Shown in pieces: positions 52,113 to 61,645 of a DNA stretch of 64,000 bases; position 1 is the first letter of the stretch; the number at the start of each line of letters is the position of its first letter. Both the position numbers and the translations under genes were made by a program. This DNA comes from Paenibacillus durus ATCC 35681 (GTDB lineage: Bacteria; Bacillota; Bacilli; Paenibacillales; Paenibacillaceae). The notes under the pieces are model-generated. The model saw only the letters and a program-made list of their open reading frames with translations, did not search any database and was not told where the DNA came from. Location: contig NZ_CP011114.1 in assembly GCF_000993825.1 (NCBI RefSeq), forward strand, positions 1,612,001 to 1,676,000. Direction: 5' to 3'.

Positions 52113-53873
52113 TCACTGCTGCGGAAACCACACATGCCGCAGATCGATCCAGCCCTGGCTGTTGAACCGGACTCCCCGGACGGACGGCAGGTAGGCGGTT
52201 TCCACCGGCTTCTCATATAAAATATGCAGCTCACGCTCCTGTATCAGCCGGTCTTCGATCCGGCGGAACGCCTCGGCTCTTGCCGCGTGGGTGGGTTCGC
52301 GCGCGATCAGATGCAGTCCGGCCTCGATCTCCGACCGGACCTGCGGTGTAACATGCTCCGCCAGTGTCTGATACAGGTCGAACAGCCGCAGCTGCTCGTC
52401 ACGGTCGCGCACAAGGGAGAACAGGATCAGGTCGGATTCCATCCGGACCGGTCCCTTGAACTCTTCGGGCGGTACGGAGACGATCGCCGCCGAAATGCCG
52501 CGCCGCGCCAGTCTCATGGCGACGAGCTCGGCGTCCGCCGCGTACTGCGGAATCGTGGCAATCCGTAGGGATAGCCAAGGCGATGGAGCGGTCTTTTCGG
52601 GCGCGGTGAGATGGTGAGGAACAGGGCTGCCGGACACGCCGGAACAGCCAGGGACTTCATCCGGACCGGAAGCGCCGATGCCATCGTCCGGTTCATAGAT
52701 TCCGTCAAGACAAGACAGAATGTCCGCTCTGACGGCGGGATCGCTTAGCGGTCCCGCTTTTTTGGTGTTGCAGGTGATGAACTTGCGGACGAATGTCTCG
52801 GTGTGAGTCCGGCTGAGAGAAGCCGATTCTTCCGGCAGGGGATTCTGAATGATGTGAAAGGGAGAACCCGAGTCCGCCGCAGACGGTTCTGCATCCCAAG
52901 GAACATGCAGGATTTCCACCCGGTCCAGCTGTGCCCTTCCCTGAAAATAATGCGGAAAAGCCTCCAGCACGCAAAATTCTCTATTCAGTTCCGCAATTTT
53001 GAACGGCCCGGTTCCGATCGGCTTGTGGACGAGGCCGCTTTCCCCGGTCCGCTCCGGTTCGCGCGGCACAATGGCTGCCCGGCTCGTGCACAGGAACGAA
53101 AGAAACAGCTCGTTCGGAGCCTTGAGCCGGATGCTGACCGTCAGCGGCCCCATCGCCGTAACCTCAATAATGTCCCGCAAAATAAAGCTGTACAGCCTTC
53201 CCCGGGGCGCCCGGATCAAGCGGGAGAAGGAGTAGACGACATCGCCCGCGTCAAGGATCGCGCCGTTATGCAGAAGCACCTCCTTGCGGAGATAAAAGGT
53301 CCAGTTCGTCCGCGTCTCGTCGGTCTCCCAGGCATGCGCAATGCCGGGGAGGATCTCCTCGCTGCCCGCTCCTCTGCGGACAAGTCCGTCGAACACATGA
53401 CTGGAAACGAAGGATTCGGCGAGCAGATTCATGTGCAGAGGATCGATCGTATGGAGAGGCTGGCGGATAGGCAGACGGAGCGTATCGATGACGCGGTCCT
53501 TACGCATTTCGGCGTGGTGGCCGGAATAGGCCAGCAGCCAGCTTTGCAGCGTGTCCTGAAGCGCCGAGACTCCCGCATGGGAACGGATTTGTTCCATCGC
53601 TGCCGATACGGCGTCCCGGCGTTCCATCGCCAGCATCATCGACTGGACGGCGATATCGTCCCGGGGCGCCATAAAGCGCAGAAGGGAACGGCGTCCCCGC
53701 CCCCGGCTTGGCGTCCAGACCACCCAGCCATGGCGCGCCATTTTGCCCAGAATATTCAGGGCGTTCCGGTGTGTGCAGCCGAGTATCGCGGCAAGCTCGT
53801 CCAGAGTGGCGGAGACTTCATCCGTGCTGCCATAATGGGCGCGAAGCCGAATGTATTGTCCGTGCAGCTTCAT
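52113..53873 (-). CDS. SgrR-like regulator with solute-binding domain
   Basis: The 586-residue product has an N-terminal winged helix (QYIRLRAHYGSTDEVSATLDELAAILGCTHRNALNILGKMARHGWVVW) and a large SBP_bac_5 domain (LNLLAESFVSSHVFDGLVRRG, NWTFYLRKEVLLHNGAILDAGDVVYSFSRL). This is the SgrR architecture, a transcription factor with a peptide- or sugar-binding-like ligand domain. The middle contains a low-complexity insert (about 395-430). It is divergent from the next gene, which may be a target. Confidence 0.85.
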   Translation of the reverse strand: MKLHGQYIRLRAHYGSTDEVSATLDELAAILGCTHRNALNILGKMARHGWVVWTPSRGRGRRSLLRFMAPRDDIAVQSMMLAMERRDAVSAAMEQIRSHAGVSALQDTLQSWLLAYSGHHAEMRKDRVIDTLRLPIRQPLHTIDPLHMNLLAESFVSSHVFDGLVRRGAGSEEILPGIAHAWETDETRTNWTFYLRKEVLLHNGAILDAGDVVYSFSRLIRAPRGRLYSFILRDIIEVTAMGPLTVSIRLKAPNELFLSFLCTSRAAIVPREPERTGESGLVHKPIGTGPFKIAELNREFCVLEAFPHYFQGRAQLDRVEILHVPWDAEPSAADSGSPFHIIQNPLPEESASLSRTHTETFVRKFITCNTKKAGPLSDPAVRADILSCLDGIYEPDDGIGASGPDEVPGCSGVSGSPVPHHLTAPEKTAPSPWLSLRIATIPQYAADAELVAMRLARRGISAAIVSVPPEEFKGPVRMESDLILFSLVRDRDEQLRLFDLYQTLAEHVTPQVRSEIEAGLHLIAREPTHAARAEAFRRIEDRLIQERELHILYEKPVETAYLPSVRGVRFNSQGWIDLRHVWFPQQ

Positions 53874-53983
53874 TTGCTCTATCCCTTCGTAAAATAGGAA
53901 ATAAACGAATATTTATTTCTCTTTATCTTCTTATTTTATCATCTAGAATAGGGAGCAGAAAGTAAGAATATGGAGGGATATCC

Positions 53984-55501
53984 ATGAACGAAGAAGTTTC
54001 ATCCGGGTGGACGCGTTCTCTTGCGCTGCCTGCCGCCGGTTTTTCGCTGGCCGTTATTCACCAGTATCTGTTTCTCGACAACCGCTATGGTGTGTCGTAT
54101 CCGCTGTTCACTGTACTTTTTTATGCGTACATGCTGTACTTTGCTAAAGACAAAATCCGGAAGCCTGCGGCGGCGGCATATGCCGGAATGGCCTTTATCT
54201 TTTTACTCTCCTTAACCTACGGCCTGTTCGCTAACGGATTTTTTCACAATTTGAACAAGCTTGTCATCCCGATCGCGATCCTGCTTCATCTGGCTTATAT
54301 GATCGGCGACGACAGGCCGGCGTGGGACCGCTTCTCCCTGGTCTTCAGCATGCTGGATCATCTGATACCGCAGAATTTGCGGCAGTGGCCCCGGATCGCC
54401 GATGTCTTCAAGAGAGCTTCGGGACAACCGGAGGAAGGGAAGAGCAGGCGGGTTCTCGGCAAGGTGCTGATCGGCCTTTGTGTTTCTTTCCCGCTGCTGG
54501 TGATTGTGCTCATGCTGCTGTCTTCGGCGGACGGTGTGTTTCACAGCGTGCTGTCGGAAATCCCGGTCTGGCTGAGCAATGTATCGCTTATTGAGGGCTT
54601 TATCCGGACGGTGTGGGCGCTGCTGCTCGGGATGTTCTTCTTTGGGTTTGTGCGGGGATTTCTGTTCCCCCATAAAGAAGAGGACGTGCCGGGGAAATGG
54701 AAACGGCCGGAGCAGGAATCCGCAGAGCTTCCCGATTTTCGGGTAGATTCGATCATTGCCGCAACCGTCTTGACTGCGGTTAACACCGTCTATTTGCTGT
54801 TTGTCTATGTGCAGTTCTCTTATTTGTTCGGCGGCTGGCAGGGCGTGCTGCCCTCAGGTGAAACCTATGCCGAATATGCCCGCAGGGGATTTTTTGAACT
54901 GATCATGGTCGCGGGGATTAATTTTATCATTCTGCTCGGTCTGCTGCTGCTGGACACCAAAGGAACAGAGAAGATGAACAAGGCGATTCGCGGACTGCTC
55001 TATCTGCTGGCGGGCTGTTCGGCGGTGATGCTGTATTCCGCTTATACCCGGCTGGCCCTCTACGAAGAGGCTTACGGCTATACGACAATCCGGTTTCTCG
55101 TGCATGGCTTTATGATTTTCCTTGGGCTGCTGCTGATCGTGACTGCGCTGCGCATCGGCCTTCCGCGTCTTCCTTTGGCAAAATGCTATATTGTGCTGGG
55201 TACAGCGGCTTACTTGATCATGAACTATATCGGGATGGACGTCATTATTGCAGGTAATAATATTGCGAGGTATGAAGTGAGCGGCAAGCTCGACGCGGCT
55301 TATCTGTTTACGCTGTCGGACGACGCGGTTCCGCGGCTTATCGAGTTCAGCCATAACCGGAACGGAATGCTGGATAACGGCCTGTGGCAGAAGCGGCAGG
55401 ATCAGGTACATACGAACGATAAGTGGCCTTCCTTCAACCTGTCGCGTTACAGGGCGGCGGCGGAACTGGATCAGTATTTGGAGAAGCAGGGAGGTGCTTG
55501 A
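53984..55501 (+). CDS. DUF4173/DUF4153-like membrane protein
   Basis: The 505-residue product has at least ten membrane helices, a soluble loop (about 235-260, KEEDVPGKWKRPEQESAELPD) and a C-terminal soluble tail (LSDDAVPRLIEFSHNRNG, SRYRAAAELDQYLEKQ). The motifs RGFFELIMVAGINFIILLGLL and YTRLALYEEAYGYTTIRF are typical of the DUF4173 family. The function is not established. GGAGG precedes ATG 53984. Confidence 0.78.
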   Translation: MNEEVSSGWTRSLALPAAGFSLAVIHQYLFLDNRYGVSYPLFTVLFYAYMLYFAKDKIRKPAAAAYAGMAFIFLLSLTYGLFANGFFHNLNKLVIPIAILLHLAYMIGDDRPAWDRFSLVFSMLDHLIPQNLRQWPRIADVFKRASGQPEEGKSRRVLGKVLIGLCVSFPLLVIVLMLLSSADGVFHSVLSEIPVWLSNVSLIEGFIRTVWALLLGMFFFGFVRGFLFPHKEEDVPGKWKRPEQESAELPDFRVDSIIAATVLTAVNTVYLLFVYVQFSYLFGGWQGVLPSGETYAEYARRGFFELIMVAGINFIILLGLLLLDTKGTEKMNKAIRGLLYLLAGCSAVMLYSAYTRLALYEEAYGYTTIRFLVHGFMIFLGLLLIVTALRIGLPRLPLAKCYIVLGTAAYLIMNYIGMDVIIAGNNIARYEVSGKLDAAYLFTLSDDAVPRLIEFSHNRNGMLDNGLWQKRQDQVHTNDKWPSFNLSRYRAAAELDQYLEKQGGA

Positions 55502-55625
55502 TAAGCCAGGAATCATCATCATGCTGCAAAAATGGTCGGCTCCGGTATCCCTTATTCGACAGAGCCTTTCAGACACGGTACAATGTTCCCAGGTATGTTC
55601 CGCGCAGGAATCAAGGAGGTCTGTT

Positions 55626-56546
55626 ATGTCAACGAGAGTGGTAAAGAATATTACGGAGCTGATCGGAGATACTCCGGTTGTTCGTCTGAACCGTATAACC
55701 GGGCCGAATGATGCGGAGCTATACGTTAAGCTTGAGCGGTTCAATCCGAGCGGCAGCGTTAAGGACCGGGCGGCGTATAATCTGATTCTGCAGGCTGAGA
55801 AGGATGGGCTGCTGAAGCCGGGCGGCACCATCATCGAGCCGACGAGCGGCAATACGGGAATCGGACTCGCGATGAATGCGGCGGCCAAGGGCTACCGGGC
55901 CATCATGGTCATGCCGGACAATATGACGAAGGAACGGATTAATCTGCTTAAAGCGTACGGAGCGGAAGTTGTGCTTACGCCGGCCTCCGAGCGGATGCCG
56001 GGAGCTATCGCCAAGGCGCTGGAGATCGGAAAAAAAACCCCAGGAAGCTTTATCCCGCAGCAGTTCGAGAACAAGGCCAATCCCGACATCCACCGTACGA
56101 CGACAGCGGTTGAGATTCTGGATCAAATGGAGGGGAAGCTGGACGCATTCGTGGCGACTTCGGGTACCGGCGGAACCATTACGGGTACGGGAGAGACGCT
56201 GCGGGCGCATCTCCTAGGTCTGCGCGTTCTTGTTGTCGAGCCGAAGGGCTCGCCGGTATTGTCCGGCGGACAGCCGGGCCCGCATAAGCTGGTCGGCACA
56301 AGCCCCGGATTCGTGCCCTCTATTTTGAATACGGAGGTATATGACGAGATTGTGCAGGTGTCCGACGAGGACGCTTTGAATACCGTTCGGGCGATGGCGG
56401 CCAAGGAAGGAATCCTGATTGGCCCGTCCGGCGGCGCGGCGGTATGGACCGCCATGAGAGAGGCCGAAAGGCTGGGGAGCGGTAAACGCGTGCTTTGCAT
56501 TGCCCCGGATTCGGGGGAACGATATTTGAGCATGGGGATTTTTTGA
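55626..56546 (+). CDS. cysK: Cysteine synthase A
   Basis: ATG 55626 follows AAGGAGG; the frame to 55494 is rejected. The 306-residue fold-type II PLP enzyme has Lys46 in NPSGSVKDRA as the cofactor lysine, EPTSGNTGIGLAM, and the phosphate loop TSGTGGTITGTGE. It makes cysteine from O-acetylserine and sulfide. No CymR- or T-box-type control element is visible in the 130 bases upstream. Confidence 0.92.
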   Translation: MSTRVVKNITELIGDTPVVRLNRITGPNDAELYVKLERFNPSGSVKDRAAYNLILQAEKDGLLKPGGTIIEPTSGNTGIGLAMNAAAKGYRAIMVMPDNMTKERINLLKAYGAEVVLTPASERMPGAIAKALEIGKKTPGSFIPQQFENKANPDIHRTTTAVEILDQMEGKLDAFVATSGTGGTITGTGETLRAHLLGLRVLVVEPKGSPVLSGGQPGPHKLVGTSPGFVPSILNTEVYDEIVQVSDEDALNTVRAMAAKEGILIGPSGGAAVWTAMREAERLGSGKRVLCIAPDSGERYLSMGIF

Positions 56547-56727
56547 CGCGGTCAGGGCGGGCTGATCATAGAAATCTTCCATGCTTTCCAGTAAGCTATC
56601 CATCAAAAAGAGGAGGGTGTCCCAAAAGCCATGCAATGGCTGCTTGGGACACCCCTTGTTTTGGAGTAGTATCAACTTGAGCACTCGGTATGGACGCTGC
56701 GCGAACGGATCGTTGTTCCAATCGCTG

Positions 56728-56777
56728 TTGTGTCCGGATTTTTTGAATCTCTCTTTGCAGTTAAAATCCGGACACAA
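56728..56777. repeat. Perfect 15-bp inverted repeat in the IS leader
   Basis: TTGTGTCCGGATTTT (56728-56742) and AAAATCCGGACACAA (56763-56777) are exact inverse complements, with a 20-base loop. It lies between the IS end and the transposase and could be a terminator blocking readthrough into the gene. Confidence 0.7.
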
Positions 56778-56863
56778 AGGCGACCGCTGCCGCTTTTCCA
56801 CAATCGTTCCGTCCTCTCCGCTGCTTTAAGCGGGAACAGTTTCTTAAAAACGTAAAAAAAGAA

Positions 56864-56915
56864 ATCGCTCTTTTGGTAAAATGGAGGTACCACCCAACCA
56901 TTTCAAAAGGAGCGA
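56864..56915 (+). promoter_or_regulatory. RBS-sequestering hairpin before the transposase
   Basis: ATCGCTCTTTTGGTAAAATGG (in two parts, 56864-56884) is complementary, with small bulges, to CCATTTCAAAAGGAGCGAT (56898-56915), which contains the AAGGAG ribosome site. Transcripts entering from outside would fold and hide the site, a control known from other IS elements. Confidence 0.6.
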
Positions 56916-56920
56916 TCTCT

Positions 56921-58480
56921 TTGTACATTCAATATACCATGGACCAACTTTGCTTGCCAATGGATCTGGAAGAAGACATTCCAGAACATCACCTCGTTCG
57001 TGTCGTTAACGCAGCCGTGAATCGACTCGACGACGCCATCTTTGACGCTGCCTATCCCGGCGGTGGCCGCGACAGCTACCACCCTAAAATGCTTACCAAA
57101 GTCATTATCTATGCCTACGCCCAGCGAATCTATTCGTCTCGTCAAATCGCCAAAGCTGTGCGGGAGAACATTCCTTTCATGTGGCTGGCCGGACGGCAGC
57201 GACCAGACTTCCGCACCCTTAATCGCTTCCGTTCCCAGCGAATAAAGAACGTCCTCGAAAAGGTATTTACCGCCGTGCTTCAGTTTCTGGCTGACGAAAA
57301 ATACGTTTCTCTGGAGCATTACTTTGTGGACGGAACCAAAATCGAGGCGAACGCCAATCGCTACACTTTTGTATGGGGCAAAGCTGTCAGCAAACACAAG
57401 GCCAAACTGCAAGAGAACGTACATGCCCTGTTCGCTGACATCGAAGCGGCAGAGAACCAAGAAGAACGCGAATACCAGGGAAGAGACCTTGCTGAACTCG
57501 GCGAGTCTTCCGAGATGAGCAGCGAGAAACTAGAACAAGTAGCGCAGAAACTTGAAGCCCAGCTATTGGAGAAACCCAAAGACAAGCCTCTGAAAAAAGC
57601 CGTTCGGAAGCTTCGAAAGGATTTGCTGCCAAGGCTGCTGAAGTACGAACGGTACCAAACACTACTTGGCGACCGGAATAGCTTCAGCAAGACAGATCCG
57701 GATGCAACTTTCATGCGGATGAAGGAAGACCACATGCGGAATGGTCAACTCAAACCCGGCTACAATGTACAGATTGGGACCGAAAATCAGTTTATTTTGG
57801 CCTACAGTCTCCACCAAAGACCGACAGACACTCGCTGCTTCCAGTCGCATATGGAAAAGGCAAGGCAGATGCTGGGGAAATTCCCACAGACGGTCATTGC
57901 AGATGCAGGCTACGGCAGTGAAGAAAACTACGCCTACCTGGAAAAGGAAGAGATTCAAGCTGTGGTGAAATACGGCAGCTACCATAAAGAGAAAAGTAAA
58001 GCCTGGAAAGAGAATATCGGAAAGATTGAGAACTGGACGTACGACGAAGCCGAGGATAGGTGGACGTGCCCCGCCGGACAAACGCTGCATTTCCGCAGAG
58101 AAAGCAAGGAAAGTTTAGAGAGCGGTTATGAAATCCGCAAACGTCATTACCGAAGCCAAAACTGCGACGGTTGCCCGCTGAAGGAACGTTGTACAAAAGC
58201 GGCAGGAAATCGGGAAATGGTCGTCAGTTTGGAACGACTGCGGTATCAGAAACAGGCTCGGGAAATTCTGCGAAGTGAGGAAGGTTACGCCTTGGCCGTA
58301 CGTCGAATGACGGAGCCCGAAAGTGTATTTGGACAACTGAAAAATAACCGGGGCTTCCGGCGATTTCTGCTTCGCGGCATGGAGAAAGTGACGCTTGAGG
58401 TCGGGTGGCTTTCCCTTGCCCATAATGTACTAAAACAAGCCGCAGTGGACCAAAAACGCAAAACAGCGATTCTCCAATAA
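56921..58480 (+). CDS. IS1182-family transposase
   Basis: TTG 56921 is 8 bases after AAGGAG and gives 519 residues. The N-terminal DUF772 region has LVRVVNAAVNRLDDAIF, YHPKMLTKVIIYAYAQRIYSSRQIAKAVRENIPFMWLAG, then the DDE core: VDGTKIEANANRYTFVWGK, VIADAGYGSEENYAYLE and VFGQLKNNRGFRRFLLRG. A zinc-like Cys pattern (CDGCPLKERC) lies before the end. All parts look intact, so the copy may be active. Confidence 0.92.
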   Translation: MYIQYTMDQLCLPMDLEEDIPEHHLVRVVNAAVNRLDDAIFDAAYPGGGRDSYHPKMLTKVIIYAYAQRIYSSRQIAKAVRENIPFMWLAGRQRPDFRTLNRFRSQRIKNVLEKVFTAVLQFLADEKYVSLEHYFVDGTKIEANANRYTFVWGKAVSKHKAKLQENVHALFADIEAAENQEEREYQGRDLAELGESSEMSSEKLEQVAQKLEAQLLEKPKDKPLKKAVRKLRKDLLPRLLKYERYQTLLGDRNSFSKTDPDATFMRMKEDHMRNGQLKPGYNVQIGTENQFILAYSLHQRPTDTRCFQSHMEKARQMLGKFPQTVIADAGYGSEENYAYLEKEEIQAVVKYGSYHKEKSKAWKENIGKIENWTYDEAEDRWTCPAGQTLHFRRESKESLESGYEIRKRHYRSQNCDGCPLKERCTKAAGNREMVVSLERLRYQKQAREILRSEEGYALAVRRMTEPESVFGQLKNNRGFRRFLLRGMEKVTLEVGWLSLAHNVLKQAAVDQKRKTAILQ

Positions 58481-58498
58481 CCGGAGAATCGCTGTTTT
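58460..58498 (+). terminator. Transposase terminator overlapping the stop codon
   Basis: AAAACAGCGATTCTCC pairs perfectly with GGAGAATCGCTGTTTT (16 bp) around AATAACC. It overlaps the last codons of the transposase and can work in both directions. Confidence 0.88.
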
Positions 58499-58607
58499 GC
58501 TGACTTTTTGCGTTTTCTAGAATGAAGAAGAACTGTCTCTGACTTTGAAAATCTACTTATGGGACAGCTCCCTCTTTTTTGCCCCAAATGCTCTCTTATT
58601 ACGGGTA

Positions 58608-60557
58608 TTACAATTCTTCCACTTCCCGCAGCCACAGCGAGGCGGAGGCGTCGCTTGGCATGCGCCAGTCTCCGCGCGGCGACAGGCTGACCGTGCCGAC
58701 TTTCGGGCCGTCCGGCAGGCAGGAGCGTTTGAACTGCTGGGTGAAGAAGCGGCTGTAGAACACGCGCATCCACTGTACTAGATGCTCTTTCGTGAAGCGA
58801 TCGCCAAAAGCATGCTGTGCGAGATACAGAATTTTGGCGGGCGGAGCGCCCGTTCTGAGCATGTAATACAGGTAAAAATCATGCACATCGTATGGGCCCA
58901 GAATGTCTTCCGTGAGCTGGGCGATCTCGCCATCCGGTGAAGGCGGCAGCAGCTCCGGACTGATTCCCGTGTCGATGATGTCGTACAGAAACTTGCTGGC
59001 GGTCTCGTCCGCTTCATGGTCGGCGTACCACTGGACGACATATTTGATCAGTGTCTTCGGAATCCCCGAATTGACGCCGTACATGGACATATGGTCACCG
59101 TTATAGGTGCACCAGCCGAGAGCCAGCTCGGACAGGTCGCCGGTCCCGATGACGATGCCGCCGTTCTTGTTCGCCAGATCCATCAGAATCTGCGTACGCT
59201 CTCTGGCCTGAACATTCTCGTAAGTCAGGTCGTGCACGTCCTTGTCGTGACCGATGTCCGCAAAATGCTGGAGGCAGGCGGCCTTAATATCGACGACCAT
59301 CATCGAAGCCCCCAGCGCCTTGATCAGGCCGACGGCGTTATCGTAGGTCCGGTTCGTCGTTCCGAACCCGGGCATTGTAACGGCGAGCACGTCGCTGGCC
59401 GGACGGCCGAGCAGCTCCATCGCCCTTACAGCGACAAGCAGCGCGAGCGTGGAATCAAGCCCGCCGGAAATGCCGATCACCGCCTGCTTGGTACCGATGT
59501 GACGTATGCGCTTCATCAGGCCGGAGGTCTGAATCGACAGGATTTCCTGGCAGCGTTCGTCCCGCTTCAGCGGGTTGCCCGGGACAAAGGGGTTCGGGGC
59601 CACTTCGCGGGCCAGCTCCCGGGGGAAATCGCTCTTGCGGACGGGATTCTCGAACGAAATCTCACGGTAATCGCCGCCGCCCCGGCCGCCCCGGAAGGTC
59701 CCCATCGCCATGCGGGAATAATGGAGTCTTGGAATGTCGATATCGGCGATAGTGATCCGGCTCTCATGGGTGAAGCGGTCCGATTCCGCCAGCATTTGTC
59801 CGTTCTCGGCGATAAGCGAGTGGCCGCCGAAGACGACGTCCGTTGTCGATTCGCCGGTATTGCTGCCGGCATAGACGTATCCGGCAACGCAGGAAGCGGA
59901 TTGCCCCGAGACAAGCTGCCGGCGATAATCCGCCTTGCCGACAAGTTCATTGCTGGCGGACGGGTTGAACAGCAGCACCGCTCCCGCCTGGGCCAGCCGG
60001 CTGCTCGGCGGAATGGGAACCCACAGATCCTCGCAAATTTCCACGCCGAAGGCCAGGTTGGAATTGTCGTCACATACAAACATCAGATCGCTGCCGATCG
60101 GGACTGCGGCTCCGCCGATACGCAGCTCCGTAGTTTCCAATTCTTCGGCTCCGGCAAACCAGCGGGGCTCGTAGAACTCACTATAACCGGGAATGCAGGT
60201 CTTGGGCACAATCCCGAGAATGCTTCCGCTCTGTATAACGGCGGCACAATTATACAGCCGACCTCTGATGTCGATAGGCAGACCGGCAATTACAACCATG
60301 CCCAGGTCTGCAGTTTTGGCGGCGATAGCGAGCAGAGCCTCCAAGGCTGAATCAAGCAGTCGGCGCTGCATGAACAAATCGGCGCAGGTATAGCCGGTGA
60401 TGCACAGCTCCGGCAGAACAAGGTATTCCACCCGCTGCTTGTCAGCTTGCTCAATCACTTCAATAATTTTATTGGCATTAAACGCACAGTCGGCTACCCG
60501 AAGTTCAGGGGAGGCGGCGGCGACTCTTGAGAAACCGAAATTCAGCAATGGGTTCAC
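58608..60557 (-). CDS. nadE: Glutamine-dependent NAD+ synthetase
   Basis: GTG 60557 starts a 649-residue protein. The N-terminal nitrilase-like glutaminase domain has ELCITGYTC, the Lys region [17 protein letters not shown] and the nucleophile Cys in [11 protein letters not shown]. The C-terminal synthetase has the PPi loop [11 protein letters not shown] and [29 protein letters not shown]. It makes NAD from deamido-NAD with ammonia channelled from glutamine. It lies downstream of a LysR gene on the same strand, 77 bases away. Confidence 0.95.
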   Translation of the reverse strand: MNPLLNFGFSRVAAASPELRVADCAFNANKIIEVIEQADKQRVEYLVLPELCITGYTCADLFMQRRLLDSALEALLAIAAKTADLGMVVIAGLPIDIRGRLYNCAAVIQSGSILGIVPKTCIPGYSEFYEPRWFAGAEELETTELRIGGAAVPIGSDLMFVCDDNSNLAFGVEICEDLWVPIPPSSRLAQAGAVLLFNPSASNELVGKADYRRQLVSGQSASCVAGYVYAGSNTGESTTDVVFGGHSLIAENGQMLAESDRFTHESRITIADIDIPRLHYSRMAMGTFRGGRGGGDYREISFENPVRKSDFPRELAREVAPNPFVPGNPLKRDERCQEILSIQTSGLMKRIRHIGTKQAVIGISGGLDSTLALLVAVRAMELLGRPASDVLAVTMPGFGTTNRTYDNAVGLIKALGASMMVVDIKAACLQHFADIGHDKDVHDLTYENVQARERTQILMDLANKNGGIVIGTGDLSELALGWCTYNGDHMSMYGVNSGIPKTLIKYVVQWYADHEADETASKFLYDIIDTGISPELLPPSPDGEIAQLTEDILGPYDVHDFYLYYMLRTGAPPAKILYLAQHAFGDRFTKEHLVQWMRVFYSRFFTQQFKRSCLPDGPKVGTVSLSPRGDWRMPSDASASLWLREVEEL

Positions 60558-60634
60558 CTATCCTCTTTATATAAGTGTAATTTCTTTGTCATAAATTTAG
60601 CACAATAAGGAATCGTGTCAATATTGGTCACTTT

Positions 60635-61510
60635 TTAGCGCTCCCCTGGGCGAAAGCTCTCGAAGAACTTCGTCGCCAGGGTGGACGCATATTTTCCCTT
60701 CATCATAATCGCGGCAATGCGCGTGCGCAATGTGTCGCTGCTGATTTCTTTGCAGAGCAGATTGCCGCTGCTCACAAGCCCAAAGGCGGATTTCGGGATA
60801 ATACCGATCCCAAGGCCTGCGTTGGCCCACAGCAGTGTCGTCCGGGCATCGTCGTTCATACAGAACAGCAGCGGTTCGAAGCCGTGCTCCAGGCAGGCAT
60901 CGGTAATGAGCTGCTCGAACCGGCGGTAGATAATGAGAGGCTTGTCCTCCAGTTCGCCTAGATCGATCATGGCATGACTGGGTTTAAAGTCCAGCTCACG
61001 GGTCATGACGGCAATCATGGGTTCGGAATCGGTATAGCGGCATTCGAGATTGGCCGGATTGAACGGTGTGCGCACGATGCCGAGCTCCACAATTCCTTTG
61101 CTCAGCAGATCGATAATCTTGAATGTATTGCCTTCATGAATCTCGAACTTAACTCCCTCATAGGTCTGGTGGAACTCGCACAGCCGATTCTGCAGCAGGA
61201 CGGAGCCCGATGAGGAGACTGTTCCGATGGACAGTGTTCCCGTCAATCCTTTGACGTAATCGCCGATCTCCCTTTTTGTCGCATCGGCCAAATCGAGAAT
61301 TTGCTGTGCCCGGTTCCGCAAAATCACTCCCGCGTCAGTCAGATGAATGCTGCGCGGACCCCGTTCGACCAGCTTGACGCCAAGCTCTTCTTCCAGCTGC
61401 TTTAACTGCTGGCTAAGCGGCGGCTGCGCCATTTGCAGCTTCTTCGCGGCCGAAGTAATCTGACCTTCCTCGGCGATCGTCAAGAAATATTTGAGCTGTC
61501 TGATGTCCAT
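60635..61510 (-). CDS. LysR-family regulator
   Basis: ATG 61510 is chosen at the conserved start MDIRQLKYFLTIAEEGQIT. The 291-residue product has the LysR winged helix (SAAKKLQMAQPPLSQQLKQLEEELGVKLVERGPRSIHLTDAG) and a ligand domain beginning GTLSIGTVSSSGSVLLQNRL. It is divergent from the ABC exporter pair at 61646, which is the most likely target. It resembles CysL/YwfK-like or benzoate-type subgroups only loosely. Confidence 0.92.
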   Translation of the reverse strand: MDIRQLKYFLTIAEEGQITSAAKKLQMAQPPLSQQLKQLEEELGVKLVERGPRSIHLTDAGVILRNRAQQILDLADATKREIGDYVKGLTGTLSIGTVSSSGSVLLQNRLCEFHQTYEGVKFEIHEGNTFKIIDLLSKGIVELGIVRTPFNPANLECRYTDSEPMIAVMTRELDFKPSHAMIDLGELEDKPLIIYRRFEQLITDACLEHGFEPLLFCMNDDARTTLLWANAGLGIGIIPKSAFGLVSSGNLLCKEISSDTLRTRIAAIMMKGKYASTLATKFFESFRPGER

Positions 61511-61645
61511 TTTGAATCCCCGTCCCATGGAATATGACTATCGTATCGGAGTGATACGAATCCAATATTTTTAATATGGATGCAGTTATGACATAATCAT
61601 AACTGTTCATTTTATATTTGTGAAATATTTTACGTATTTCTTTGA

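Larger units (their letters stand above)
56606..58580 (+). mobile_element. IS1182-family insertion sequence
   Basis: The element spans about 1.97 kb with one transposase gene. Imperfect terminal repeats are seen: AAAAGAGGAGGGTGTCCCA on the left and, read inward on the other strand, AAAAGAGGGAGCTGTCCCA on the right. The left end also forms its own hairpin (GGGTGTCCC/GGGACACCC at 56615-56653). It lies between cysK and nadE, both intact, so the insertion is intergenic. The exact ends and target duplication are not certain. Confidence 0.8.

Noticed and set aside
59016..60350. A 444-residue plus-strand frame
   Set aside because: It is opposite nadE, which has all catalytic motifs; it shows no family features or ribosome site.
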